A stretch of 64,000 bases of DNA from Planomicrobium sp. CPCC 101110 (GTDB lineage: Bacteria > Bacillota > Bacilli > Bacillales_A > Planococcaceae): assembly GCF_007859395.1 (NCBI RefSeq), contig NZ_VOHD01000003.1, positions 1,223,028-1,287,027 on the forward strand, written 5' to 3'. Position numbers and translations under genes: made by a program. Of the stretch, positions 9,210 through 18,399 are shown one piece after another; position 1 is the stretch's first letter; the number at the start of each line of letters is the position of its first letter. Under the pieces are notes generated by a model, which worked only from the letters and a program-made list of their open reading frames with translations, ran no database searches and was not told the DNA's origin.

Positions 9210-10646
9210 ATGGACAGCCGGGAAATTAAGAAGTACGTAGCAAAAACCAACCGGTATTTGAAAATAGTGCATATAGTGAAAGCTTTTCAAAGAGCTTTGC
9301 TCTTTGGACTGGCTGCTGCCGCCGCAATGCTTTTCATATCCCGGCTGTTCGTCCTTCCTTATTATGGATTTTATGCATATGGAGCAGGGGGGCTGCTCTT
9401 TGTGGCGTGGATTCTTGCTGCGCTTTACCAGCTCCCAAAACGGGAACAGGCGGTACGCGCACTTGATCGATTCACACCGCAAAATCAGCTTTTAACTGTA
9501 TGGCAGTTTGAAGAAGACAATGCGCTAACACAAGCTTTAACCCGAAAAACAGAAGAAATTTTGCCATTCAGCTATGGGTTGTTCCGGAAAGAGCCGAAAA
9601 ACTGGCTTCTTGGCAATTGGGTGGCAGGTGCCGTAGTCAGTGCTGTTTTGGTTGTGCTGTTAAGTGTATTTCCAGGTACTCTGCAGCAGCAGGCGAAGGA
9701 AATTGAACGCGACCAGGAATTGGTGGAGGAAATGGCTGAGAAAGTGGCTGAAACAGAAGACAGGGCAAAGCTTGAAAAAGTAAAAAAGGAATTGCAGGAA
9801 CTGCAAGAAGACATCAAGAAGGCTGAAACAGCCGAAGAGGCTTTAAAAGAAATGGTCAAAAAGCAAAAAGAGTTGAATTTACAGAAACAGCAGGCGAATG
9901 ATGAGACTCAACAGGGGCTAAAAAAAGAACTGGAAAATGCTTCCGGGGAATTGGCTGAACAAGCGGGCAAAACACAGACCGCTTTAAGCAATATGGGAAA
10001 ACCAGTGCCATTCCCGCTTGAACAGACTATAGCCAACAGCAGCCCATCGGCAGCCGCCGCAGGCTCTGAATCTTCTGGTGCTGGAGCGTCAGACGATGCA
10101 GCTGCAAGCGGCTCTGAGAGTTCTTCAACTAGCAGCGGCACCGAACAGAGCCAAGAACAGGGACAAGAACAGGGGCAAGAACAGGGACAAGGACAAGGAC
10201 AGGGACAAGGACAGGGACAAGGACAAGAACAGGGGCAAGAACAGGGACAAGGACAAGGACAGGGACAAGGACAGGGACAGGGACAGGGGCAAGGACAAGG
10301 ACAGGGACAGGGGCAGGGGCAGGGGCAAGGACAGGGACAAGGACAGGGGCAGGGGCAAGGACAGGGAGCAGGTCTTGGGCAAGGCGACCGGGAGCTGTTG
10401 ACTGTTCCTTCAAGAATCGGCGGGACAGGCGAGATGGCAGTGGACAATGGAGAACTTGGCGAAGGGCAAGCAGTGAGCGAGCAAAAAGGGGGAGTGCCGG
10501 TTGAAAAAGGCGAGGCCCGTCCTTATGCGGAAGCTGTAGGCGATTATTCGGAATCATATTTTTCAAGCGCCGAGCGTATGCAACTGCCTCCGGATTTGCA
10601 GAAAGTTGTTGAACAATATTTCACTTCAATTGAAACTGAAGAGTAG
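9210..10646 (+). CDS. Membrane coiled-coil protein with long Gln-Gly tract (DUF4175-like architecture)
   Basis: A 478-residue protein without a recognised function. Three hydrophobic segments (about residues 28-50, 53-72 and 130-153) precede a highly charged coiled coil (about 155-250, rich in Glu and Lys). A Ser/Ala-rich linker then leads into a Gln-Gly/Glu-Gln tract (residues 315-385) and a short acidic tail. The order helix pair, third helix, long coil and low-complexity Gln/Gly region resembles DUF4175 proteins that sit beside MoxR and DUF58 genes in proteobacteria; this is a resemblance in architecture and context, not a proven homology. Ribosome site AAGGAGG lies 12 nt after the permease stop. 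The tract may be a flexible spacer or an adhesion surface. Confidence 0.75.
   Translation: MDSREIKKYVAKTNRYLKIVHIVKAFQRALLFGLAAAAAMLFISRLFVLPYYGFYAYGAGGLLFVAWILAALYQLPKREQAVRALDRFTPQNQLLTVWQFEEDNALTQALTRKTEEILPFSYGLFRKEPKNWLLGNWVAGAVVSAVLVVLLSVFPGTLQQQAKEIERDQELVEEMAEKVAETEDRAKLEKVKKELQELQEDIKKAETAEEALKEMVKKQKELNLQKQQANDETQQGLKKELENASGELAEQAGKTQTALSNMGKPVPFPLEQTIANSSPSAAAAGSESSGAGASDDAAASGSESSSTSSGTEQSQEQGQEQGQEQGQGQGQGQGQGQGQEQGQEQGQGQGQGQGQGQGQGQGQGQGQGQGQGQGQGQGQGQGQGQGAGLGQGDRELLTVPSRIGGTGEMAVDNGELGEGQAVSEQKGGVPVEKGEARPYAEAVGDYSESYFSSAERMQLPPDLQKVVEQYFTSIETEE
10152..10364 (+). repeat. Hexanucleotide tandem repeat encoding (Gln-Gly/Glu)n
   Basis: 213 bases of imperfect 6-bp units (GGACAA, GGACAG, GGGCAA, GGGCAG, GAACAG) coding 71 alternating residues, Q at every second place. 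The unit is a multiple of three, so copy changes would alter spacer length without a frameshift. The same purine-rich tract produces long open but meaningless Pro/Cys, Leu/Ser and Val/Leu-Pro frames on the other strand. Confidence 0.95.
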
Positions 10647-10660
10647 AAAGCAGGGAGAAA

Positions 10661-11653
10661 ATGACATTGACACCAGATCAATTTACAGAAATGAGCAAAC
10701 GGCTTCAAGAGGTAAGGGAGGAAATTGGCCGCTTCATTGTCGGACAGGAGGAAGCGGTCGAATTTTCCCTCTATGCCATTTTGGCTGACGGCCATGCCCT
10801 TCTTGAAGGCTTGCCCGGCCTTGGGAAAACGATGCTGATCCGGACCATTTCCGAAGTTTTGGATCTATCGTTTTCGCGCATTCAGTTTACACCCGATCTG
10901 ATGCCTTCTGATATTACAGGAACGAGTTTGATTGAGCGGGATGCAAATGGAAAGCAGCATTTTTCTTTTAAGGAAGGGCCGATTTTTCACCAGATGGTCT
11001 TAGCCGATGAGATCAACCGGGCGACGCCAAAAACGCAGAGCGCCCTTTTAGAAGCAATGGGTGAAAAGACTGTAACCATTCTAGGCGAGACGAAATCGAT
11101 GGCCCGTCCGTTTTTTGTTTTGGCAACTCAAAATCCCATTGAAATGGAGGGGACATATCCTTTGCCGGAAGCACAAATGGACCGTTTCCTTTGCAAAATT
11201 CTAGTGGCTTATCCGAATCGGGCAGAGTTGGCGGAAATCAGCAGGCGGACAACAGGTGCGCAGACAATCGAGCTGGAAAAGAAAATGACGGGGCTGGAAT
11301 TGCTGGAAGCTCAGCAGTTGGTCAAATCTGTCATGATTGCAGAAGACATTTTAATGGTGGCGGTCGATATTATCCAAAATACCAACCCGCTTGAAAGCGA
11401 AATCGGCCAAATCCGGGAATTTGTCCAATATGGCAGCGGCCCCCGCGGCTTGCAAAGCTTGATCCGGCTGGCGAAGGCGCGCGCTTTGGTAGAAGGGCGA
11501 TTCCATGTTTCCATCAGCGATTTGAAGCATGTGGCCAAGCCTGCTTTAAGGCACCGGCTGCTGCTGAACTATGAAGGAGAAGCGTCCGGGGCAAGTGCAG
11601 ACGAACTGGTCGGGCAAATCACAGAAATTGCCGGGAAGGGCGTATTAAAATGA
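10661..11653 (+). CDS. MoxR-family AAA+ ATPase
   Basis: A 330-residue AAA+ ATPase of the MoxR group, chaperone-like enzymes that remodel partner proteins, often those with VWA domains. Walker A is GLPGLGKT (residues 50-57), Walker B is MVLADEINRA, and FVLATQNPIEMEGTYPLPEAQ carries sensor 1 with the stretch typical of MoxR. The C-terminal lid (AAA_lid_2) spans about 240-325. GCAGGGAG is the ribosome site and the stop overlaps the next start by 4 nt. The direct MoxR, DUF58, VWA order is a widespread arrangement; the client here is most likely one of the VWA proteins at 12522 and 14236. Confidence 0.93.
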   Translation: MTLTPDQFTEMSKRLQEVREEIGRFIVGQEEAVEFSLYAILADGHALLEGLPGLGKTMLIRTISEVLDLSFSRIQFTPDLMPSDITGTSLIERDANGKQHFSFKEGPIFHQMVLADEINRATPKTQSALLEAMGEKTVTILGETKSMARPFFVLATQNPIEMEGTYPLPEAQMDRFLCKILVAYPNRAELAEISRRTTGAQTIELEKKMTGLELLEAQQLVKSVMIAEDILMVAVDIIQNTNPLESEIGQIREFVQYGSGPRGLQSLIRLAKARALVEGRFHVSISDLKHVAKPALRHRLLLNYEGEASGASADELVGQITEIAGKGVLK

Positions 11654-12510
11654 CTTCGCTGCACTTGCCGGGCGATTGGATAAACCGTCTGAGCCGCTAC
11701 TCGATAGGCACAAAAGCGAAAATCCGCGGACACCATAAAGGGTCGCATCGTTCTATGCGCTTCGGCTCTTCATTGGATTTTTCGGATTTCCGTGAATATC
11801 ATCTTGGAGATGATGTCCGCCATATCGACTGGAACGTTTATGCGCGCACCGAGAAAGTTTACATAAAGCGCTTTTTGGATGAGCAAGAGATGCGTGTCCA
11901 TCTGCTAATGGACAATTCAAAATCAATGGAGAAAAAATGGCTTTTTACGAGGCAATTGGCTTTTTCGCTTGGAATGATGGTTTTGTCGGGCGATGACCGG
12001 CTGACGGTTTCGGCGGGGCAAAAAGAAGGAGCGCCTTTCCGTAAAAAAGGGAAATCAGCCAGGAAGCTGTTCGAGCACTTTGTATCGAACCTGCAGGAGC
12101 CGGCTGCTTTATCGTTTGCCAGAACTGCCAGTTTCCATGCGGCTAAAGACTCGACTGTGGTGTTCGTTTTGTCGGATGGTTTGGAACCGCTTGAAGACTG
12201 GCGGCAGTTTTTCAAACAGGCGCCAAAATATTCGCATGATGTTCGTTTTCTGCACATCCTGTCGAAAGAAGAACGTTTGCCTGAGTATACCGGAGATGTC
12301 CGATTTATCGATGAGGAAACCGGTGAAGCTGTCAATGTGACCTTGACGCCAGATGCCGCCGCCAGTTATCAGGAGAAACGCGAAATGCATGAAAAAGGGC
12401 TGGAAGCGCTGTGCCGAAAGCATGGCATACATTATTTGCAAGTTTCCGTCGAGGAAGGGATACAGCATGTGTTGTTTCAGCAAATGGCTCGAAAAAAATG
12501 GATTGAATGA
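11650..12510 (+). CDS. DUF58 domain protein
   Basis: A 286-residue protein with the DUF58 signature FREYHLGDDVRHIDWNVYAR at about residues 48-67, followed by a VWA-like Rossmann half (VHLLMDNSKSM, residues about 82-92, a degenerate MIDAS). DUF58 proteins occur almost always directly after MoxR; their biochemical job is not known, but they are thought to work with the ATPase on a VWA client. No signal peptide or membrane helix is seen, so the protein is cytosolic. It starts in the MoxR stop (ATGA) and is followed by the BatA-like gene after 11 nt. Confidence 0.9.
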   Translation: MTSLHLPGDWINRLSRYSIGTKAKIRGHHKGSHRSMRFGSSLDFSDFREYHLGDDVRHIDWNVYARTEKVYIKRFLDEQEMRVHLLMDNSKSMEKKWLFTRQLAFSLGMMVLSGDDRLTVSAGQKEGAPFRKKGKSARKLFEHFVSNLQEPAALSFARTASFHAAKDSTVVFVLSDGLEPLEDWRQFFKQAPKYSHDVRFLHILSKEERLPEYTGDVRFIDEETGEAVNVTLTPDAAASYQEKREMHEKGLEALCRKHGIHYLQVSVEEGIQHVLFQQMARKKWIE

Positions 12511-12521
12511 GGTGAAGCGGC

Positions 12522-14255
12522 ATGAGTTTTTCAGAATGGGGATATTTATGGGCTGCTGTTATGCCTCTTGCCGTACTGCTATATTACTTTTTCCGCAAAA
12601 AATACAAAGACCAGCACGTTTCATCCACTTTGCATTGGCGCGAACTCATGAAAGAAATTCATGCATCGCCTTATTTGAAAAAGCTGCAGCATCATATCCT
12701 GCTTTATTTGCAGCTGGCGGCGCTCTTGATTTGTCTGTTCGCGCTCCTCGGCCCGCGGTTGGATTCGGAAACATTGGAAGGCAATGAATTCATATTTGTC
12801 GTCGACACTTCTGCAACAATGCTGGCAGGAGAACCGGCGGCTTTTAGCAGGCAGCAGGAACTGATGAAAAACCTGATCACTCAAACTGGCGGAAAGCCGG
12901 TCACTATCGTGACGACGGGGGCAAGGCCTGAAGTGGTAATGAGAAAAGAACGTGATTCCGATAGGCTGGAAAAAGCGATAGACCAATTGGAAGTCGCCTA
13001 TGAAAATGCGGAGATAGAACAGACTCTGCTTTTTGCTGAAACGCTTGTTGAAGATGCCTCTACCGTAATTCATGTGTTTACAGATTCTTTGGACCGGTCA
13101 CTTCTTGCCCATAAAATCGATCAGGTTTATGAGGTCCATGCTATCGGACAGCCTTTGCGGAATGTTTCTATTCGCCAATTCGGGTTGTCGGAAACGGAGG
13201 AAGGCATGCGGGCAATCGTTCAAATTGTTAACGAAACTTCAGAAGCCGTTTCCGGCAAACTCATACTTACAGGTGAAGGAATGGAGAAAACAGCGGATAT
13301 TCAACTGTCATCCAAGGAAGAACTTTTGGTGCCGTTCGAACAATTGCCGGACCAACCGATATGGCAAGCCGAACTGCAAATCGGAGATGATTATTCCGCT
13401 GATAATTCCATGGTGGCTGCTGTCAATGAAACCTCAAACAGCGTTGTCGTCGATTCATCGCTCCATGAATTGGTCGGTACGGGTTTCCAATCGCTGAAAG
13501 TGGAAGTTAACCTGATGGAACCTGGCCAATTGGCGCAGGCGGCCGCTGTGCCGCTCGTCACTAATCAGACCGATTTGCTGGAAGCCGATATGCCGCTTTT
13601 GCTTATCGGACGGGCCGATGAGAAGACCCATCCGGTGGCGGGACCAATCGAAACGGTTCCGCATGCGCTTTTCACGTATGCCTCTCTTGAAGATGTGTAT
13701 GTTTCGGAAATCTATCCGCCATTTGAAGGCTATGAAACCATCGCTACAATAGGCGAAGAGCCGCTGATTCAAATCTCTCCGGATGGGGATGTTGCCGTAT
13801 TGACGGACATTCAACTGACAGATTGGCCACTCCATCCGTCTTTCCCGCTGTTTTTATGGAGCACGATCGGCGAACTGTCCGGAACAGACACTCTCTTGGG
13901 GTTTTTCCAGCCGAACGAACAGCGTGCAGTGGCGCTCGCTTCAAAAAGCGGAGAATGGGAAGTTTACAAAGACGGGGAATATCTCCAGTCCTATATGGAA
14001 GGGCAAGGGCCATTTACAGCGCCGCGACAGCCAGGAGTCTACGAAATAGTGGGAGATGGCAGGACGTTGAAAATGATTGTGCAATTAAGCAATGAAGAGA
14101 AAACAATGGCCGAAGGAACCAGTTATAAAATAGGTCGCGCGGAAGCGACTGGTGGAACAGTGGAATTTTCAATTGTTCCTTGGCTGATTTTTGCGGTGCT
14201 GTTTCTTCTTGTAGCGGAATGGGAGGTGTATCGCCGTGGAAATGCGCATCGATAA
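12522..14255 (+). CDS. BatA-type N-terminal double-TM protein with VWA-like domain
   Basis: A 577-residue membrane protein. The first 80 residues hold two helices (about 7-25 and 60-78) in the BatA/TIGR02226-type arrangement, with the conserved stretch STLHWREL between them. A VWA-like domain starts at FIFVVDTSATM (about residues 88-98; the MIDAS reads DTSAT instead of DxSxS). A long extracytoplasmic region follows, and a last helix lies at about 548-568. GAGGTG at 12509-12514 is the ribosome site. The end overlaps the next gene by 20 nt. In Bacteroidetes the Bat genes relate to stress tolerance, but no function can be transferred with safety. Confidence 0.82.
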   Translation: MSFSEWGYLWAAVMPLAVLLYYFFRKKYKDQHVSSTLHWRELMKEIHASPYLKKLQHHILLYLQLAALLICLFALLGPRLDSETLEGNEFIFVVDTSATMLAGEPAAFSRQQELMKNLITQTGGKPVTIVTTGARPEVVMRKERDSDRLEKAIDQLEVAYENAEIEQTLLFAETLVEDASTVIHVFTDSLDRSLLAHKIDQVYEVHAIGQPLRNVSIRQFGLSETEEGMRAIVQIVNETSEAVSGKLILTGEGMEKTADIQLSSKEELLVPFEQLPDQPIWQAELQIGDDYSADNSMVAAVNETSNSVVVDSSLHELVGTGFQSLKVEVNLMEPGQLAQAAAVPLVTNQTDLLEADMPLLLIGRADEKTHPVAGPIETVPHALFTYASLEDVYVSEIYPPFEGYETIATIGEEPLIQISPDGDVAVLTDIQLTDWPLHPSFPLFLWSTIGELSGTDTLLGFFQPNEQRAVALASKSGEWEVYKDGEYLQSYMEGQGPFTAPRQPGVYEIVGDGRTLKMIVQLSNEEKTMAEGTSYKIGRAEATGGTVEFSIVPWLIFAVLFLLVAEWEVYRRGNAHR

Positions 14256-16809
14256 TCCCATTTGGCTTTGGTTTTGTTTGCCGGCGATTTTGTATTTTGG
14301 ATTGGTTGCCATCCAATTTTGGCCGAAAAGCTCAGCGCTTTATCGAACGGTCTATTGCTTGCGCGTAGCTGCTGTTGCTTTATTGATCTTTGCGCTGACA
14401 GATCCTTCCCTTTACCGGTCGGAAAAACAGGAACAGATCATTTTTTTGATGGACCGTTCCGCTTCAATGGCTGGCTTGGAAACGGATATGTCCACAACAA
14501 TCAATGCTGCCCTTTCCGAAAAAGAAGATCATCAATTGGCAGGCGTCTATACGTTTGCGGAAGATTTTCAAAGCTTGGTTCCGATATCAAAAGAGCGGCA
14601 AACGGTGCCTGCAGATATCAGCATCAACCAAAACAAGCATACCAATATTGCCCAGGCGCTTGAACTTGCCGCAAATAGCGGAAACAAGGATTTAGCAACA
14701 CGGATTGTGCTGCTGACCGATGGCAATGAAACCCAAGGTTCGGCGATTGAAAGTTTGGAGCGGCTGCAATCCGAGCGGCTGCAAGTAGACGTTTTCCCGG
14801 TAAAACAGCAAGCGGAAAACGATGCAGCCATCACACGGTTTGAAACTCCGGAAAGTGCTTTTCTAGGAGAAGCCCAAGCGTTTTCTGTTTCCATCCATGC
14901 AGAAGCCGATGCTGCCGCGCGTTTGATATTTTCAGTGAATGACCAGGATTTTGACCAGAAAGAAGTGTCCTTGTCAGCAGGCAGCAATGTGTTTTCCTAT
15001 TCCTATCCTGCCGAAGAAGAAGGGCTTGCAAAATATGAAGCGAGGATTGAGGTCGCTGAAGACGCCTTCTTGGAAAACAATAGGTTGGCCAGCATTACTG
15101 ATATAGGTGGAACGCCTGAAGTGCTGGTTGTCGAAGGTGCGGAAAAGAGTCCGATACCGGCAGTGCTCGACAGGGAAAGAATCAATGTTTCTGAAATGGC
15201 TGCAACGCAGCTTCCTCAAAATTTATCCTCAATTCTTGGATACGATGCCGTCATTTTTGATAATGTACCCGCAACTTCAATCGGAGAACAGCAGATGGCA
15301 GTGATTGAACAGGCGGTGAAGCAATTCGGACTCGGCTTTATGATGGTCGGCGGCGATCAAAGCTATGGCCTTGGCGGATATTTTAAGACGCCGATTGAAC
15401 AGCTGCTGCCAGTCGAGATGGAAGTGAAAGGGAAGCATGAATTGCCGTCGCTAGGACTAGTCATAGTTATGGACCGTTCCGGCAGTATGGCAGGAGGGAA
15501 AATGGAACTGGCGAAAGAGGCAGCGGCGCGTTCAGTTGAGTTGCTTCGGAGTGATGATACAGTCGGCGTAATCGCTTTTGATGACCGGCCATGGGAAATT
15601 GTCCCGACAGAAAAACTAAAGGATCCAAAAGCGGCGACGGACAAAATTTTGTCGGTTGCACCAGGCGGTGGGACAGAAATATACAAGTCGCTCGAAGAAG
15701 CCTACAAACAGCTGGAAGACCTGGAATTGCAGCGCAAGCACATCATCTTGCTGACTGACGGGCAATCGGCCACTTCCAATGATTATGATGCCTTGATTGA
15801 AGCGGGGATAGAAAACAACGTTACGCTTTCGACCGTTTCAATCGGGCAGGATGCGGACAAAGGTTTACTTGAAGGAATGGCTGGGTCAGGGAACGGCCGC
15901 TTTTATGATGTAACAGATGCTACAACGATTCCAGCTATTTTATCCAGGGAAACGATTATGATGTCGCGCACTTATATCGTCGATAAACCATTTTACCCGA
16001 CAGTTTACAGCAGTAAATGGAATCCTCTTTTCTCAGACGGAATTCCGCAGATGAATGCGTATATCGCTACTACCGCAAAAGGAACTGCTTCAGTCGCACT
16101 TGAAAGCGAAGAAGAGGATCCCATACTTGCAACATGGAATTACGGGCTTGGAAAAACTGTCGCCTATACATCAGGCAGCGGTGCATGGAGCGGTGGATTC
16201 CAGACTTGGAAAAACTGGCCGGCTTTTTGGAACCGCAATGTTTCCGAGCTGCTTCCTGCATTTGAGGAAGTGCCGTTTTCGGTAGCCAAAAAAGCACAGG
16301 GCATTTATACAGTAGAAGATCCGTCGCATTCATCCGCTATATTGGATATCACCGTAGTGGATGAAAAGGGAGACGAAGTGCCGATTCAAACCCAGCCGAT
16401 TGCCCCAGGAAAAGTGGAAGTTGCATTGGATGCGGAACCAGGCCTGGTATTTTTCAGCATTTCCAACGAAACTGGTGCAGCTTATAAAACCGGACTGGCA
16501 GTTCCTTACGGAGATGAATACCGTATAGATGAGCCGAACATGGCAATGCTTACGGCAATTGCAGAAAGAACGGGGGGAACAGTGGCAGATTCGCTGGATG
16601 AGGTATTCCGAAATCTTCCGTATGAAAGCGGAACAAAACAGCCGATTCGGCATAACCTGCTCCTGTTTGCAATGATTCTATTTTTCATTGATATCACATT
16701 GCGGCGGTTTGGCCTGAAACTGCCGAAAAAACCACTTAAAAGGGCCGCTGAAACCGAAAAGTCTCCAAGAACAGTTGAACAATTGATAAAAGCGAAAAAG
16801 AGAAGTTGA
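14236..16809 (+). CDS. Large membrane protein with two VWA domains flanking an amidotransferase-like domain
   Basis: An 857-residue protein. Two helices at about 7-27 and 39-58 are followed by VWA domain 1 (IIFLMDRSASMAG, about 66-200), a beta-rich segment, a class I amidotransferase-like Rossmann domain (about 285-390; GFMMVGGDQSYGLGGY), VWA domain 2 (LVIVMDRSGSMAGGKME, about 406-560, full MIDAS DRSGS), and a C-terminal helix (about 805-825). No catalytic Cys-His-Glu triad is evident in the middle domain. GTG 14236 is preferred over ATG 14242 because GGGAGGTG (14221-14228) is 7 nt away. It is the last gene of the operon; a 17-bp hairpin closes it. It is probably the main MoxR client, by inference. 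Confidence 0.82.
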   Translation: MEMRIDNPIWLWFCLPAILYFGLVAIQFWPKSSALYRTVYCLRVAAVALLIFALTDPSLYRSEKQEQIIFLMDRSASMAGLETDMSTTINAALSEKEDHQLAGVYTFAEDFQSLVPISKERQTVPADISINQNKHTNIAQALELAANSGNKDLATRIVLLTDGNETQGSAIESLERLQSERLQVDVFPVKQQAENDAAITRFETPESAFLGEAQAFSVSIHAEADAAARLIFSVNDQDFDQKEVSLSAGSNVFSYSYPAEEEGLAKYEARIEVAEDAFLENNRLASITDIGGTPEVLVVEGAEKSPIPAVLDRERINVSEMAATQLPQNLSSILGYDAVIFDNVPATSIGEQQMAVIEQAVKQFGLGFMMVGGDQSYGLGGYFKTPIEQLLPVEMEVKGKHELPSLGLVIVMDRSGSMAGGKMELAKEAAARSVELLRSDDTVGVIAFDDRPWEIVPTEKLKDPKAATDKILSVAPGGGTEIYKSLEEAYKQLEDLELQRKHIILLTDGQSATSNDYDALIEAGIENNVTLSTVSIGQDADKGLLEGMAGSGNGRFYDVTDATTIPAILSRETIMMSRTYIVDKPFYPTVYSSKWNPLFSDGIPQMNAYIATTAKGTASVALESEEEDPILATWNYGLGKTVAYTSGSGAWSGGFQTWKNWPAFWNRNVSELLPAFEEVPFSVAKKAQGIYTVEDPSHSSAILDITVVDEKGDEVPIQTQPIAPGKVEVALDAEPGLVFFSISNETGAAYKTGLAVPYGDEYRIDEPNMAMLTAIAERTGGTVADSLDEVFRNLPYESGTKQPIRHNLLLFAMILFFIDITLRRFGLKLPKKPLKRAAETEKSPRTVEQLIKAKKRS

Positions 16810-16830
16810 TCTCTTTTTCGCTTTTATTTT
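16787..16830. terminator. Bidirectional terminator between the VWA operon and the MFS gene
   Basis: A perfect 17-bp stem (16787-16803 with 16810-16826) with a 6-nt loop; A and T tracts on both sides let it serve the + strand operon and the convergent gene ending at 16841. The left arm lies within the last codons of the VWA gene. Confidence 0.88.
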
Positions 16831-16840
16831 GACGGCAAAT

Positions 16841-18031
16841 TTAAGTTCTGCTCAGCTCCAATAAGTGCTGCTTTTTCAATGACCAAATATTGGCAAGGAA
16901 GAAGCAGCCAATCAATATGACGGTTCCGGCGATATACGGGAAGCTGATATTGATATCAAACAAAATCCCGGCCAAAGTAGGGCCGATCATAGTTCCTAAG
17001 CTCATGTATGCATTGTTCATACCAGCAGCAAAGCCTTGTTCGTCGCCTGCAAGTTTCGATATCAAAGTGTTGATTGCCGGCCGAAGAAGCGCAGCGCCGG
17101 TAAAGAAGACGGAGGATACCAGCAAAATTGTCCAATAAGTATGGACAAACAAAATGGCAATCATGGTAATCGACAAAACTATTAGATTCACCAGGATAAT
17201 CTTCATTTCACCATAACGCTTGAACAGCCTTTCGATGATGAAAGTTTGGACTATGACTCCTGCAAATCCGCCGACTGTCATCAATACGGCAATATCTGTC
17301 GGCGTATAATTGTATTTATGGTCGACGTAAAGAGAAATGGTCGACTGGAAATTTGCGAGGCCAAAAGAGAAAAATAACATGACAAGCAGCATAACAAAAT
17401 ACGGTGTCGCAGTAGAACGTTTCATCTGCCGGAAAAGATTTTCCTGTTTCTCATTGTTGTTTGGAACAGAAGGCACGATATTCGGCAAGACGAAAAATGA
17501 TACGGCTGCCGCAATCAATGCAACGGATGCGGCGATATAAAAAGGGAACTGCAAACTGACGCCAGCTAAAAATCCCCCGACTCCGGGGCCGATTGTAAAT
17601 CCGAGCGACATGGAAGCGCCAAGCAATCCCATGCCTCTGCCGCGTTCTTCGTAAGTGGTGATATCTGCTACAAAAGCCATCATCGGCGGAATCAAAAACG
17701 CAGAACCAAGGCCGGTGAAAAAACGTGCTAAATATAGAATCCAAAGATCCGTGGCCAGTCCGAAAACCAGTTGAGAAAGTCCGAAAACAATCAATCCAAA
17801 AACAATCAAGTTCTTCCGGCCATATTTGTCCGATAATTGGCCGGAAATGGGGGAGAACAGAAATTGCGCCAAAGCAAATGTGGCAATCAATGTTCCGAGT
17901 GCCTGTCCGGCAACGCCGAAAGTTTCAAGGTAGGCAGGCATGATCGGAAGGATCAGCCCTATTCCGCTCATAGCAATAAACATATTGAACATCAGTACGT
18001 AAAGTGCATAATTTTTTGATTCTGTTGCCAT
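16841..18031 (-). CDS. DHA1-family MFS multidrug transporter (Bmr/NorA/TetA-like)
   Basis: A 396-residue, 12-helix major facilitator. Motif A is GQLSDKYGRKN near residue 62, and motif C is GFTIGPGVGGFLAG near residue 134, the mark of drug/proton antiporters. A TTG at 18037 is also in frame, but AGAAGG is 6 nt from the ATG at 18031 and would touch the TTG, so 18031 is the start. The gene stands alone, convergent with the long operon and divergent from the Cys-rich small gene. The substrate is not deducible. Confidence 0.85.
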   Translation of the reverse strand: MATESKNYALYVLMFNMFIAMSGIGLILPIMPAYLETFGVAGQALGTLIATFALAQFLFSPISGQLSDKYGRKNLIVFGLIVFGLSQLVFGLATDLWILYLARFFTGLGSAFLIPPMMAFVADITTYEERGRGMGLLGASMSLGFTIGPGVGGFLAGVSLQFPFYIAASVALIAAAVSFFVLPNIVPSVPNNNEKQENLFRQMKRSTATPYFVMLLVMLFFSFGLANFQSTISLYVDHKYNYTPTDIAVLMTVGGFAGVIVQTFIIERLFKRYGEMKIILVNLIVLSITMIAILFVHTYWTILLVSSVFFTGAALLRPAINTLISKLAGDEQGFAAGMNNAYMSLGTMIGPTLAGILFDINISFPYIAGTVILIGCFFLANIWSLKKQHLLELSRT

Positions 18032-18399
18032 CGGCAATCCTTCTCTCTTCGTTGTTTCGTGTTCCTAAAGTTTAGCATATCTGACTGAACAACTATACCC
18101 GAATTGGGAAGAAAAAAACAAGCGGAAAACCTCTATACCGCTCCTTCCTGCATATTTAGAATTGGAAAGCAACAAAGTCCGCCATCTGCTCATCAGCAAA
18201 TTTGTCATTTTGGAGAACGCTTTCATTCTGTTGTATAAATTTTTGAAAAACTTATTCATATCTATTGCAATTCTTGTTCAAAAGTCTTTATTATAAAGGA
18301 ACGACAGAAAGAATTTTGCCGCAAAACACGCATTTGATGCTATTATGGTAAAGGTGCTTAAAAAGAAGAAGCTTAGCCATTACTTTGGGAGTGATCCGC
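18032..18399. other. Intergenic region between divergent genes
   Basis: About 370 bp without a supported gene. On the + strand an extended -10 element (TGC before TATTAT, 18338-18346) with TTGCCG at 18316-18321 (19-nt spacer) may drive the Cys-rich gene. A 64-codon minus-strand frame (18065-18259) has no ribosome site and is not taken as a gene. I see no repeat or riboswitch-like structure. Confidence 0.4.

Noticed and set aside
9908-10566. Long minus-strand frames rich in Cys-Pro, Leu-Ser and Val-Pro across the repeat tract
   Set aside because: They are the antisense and shifted readings of the Gln-Gly hexanucleotide repeat, which contains no stop in any frame; they lack ribosome sites and lie opposite a well supported gene.
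18065-18259. 64-codon minus-strand ORF in the intergenic region
   Set aside because: No Shine-Dalgarno sequence before its ATG, no recognisable family and a composition like the surrounding AT-rich DNA.
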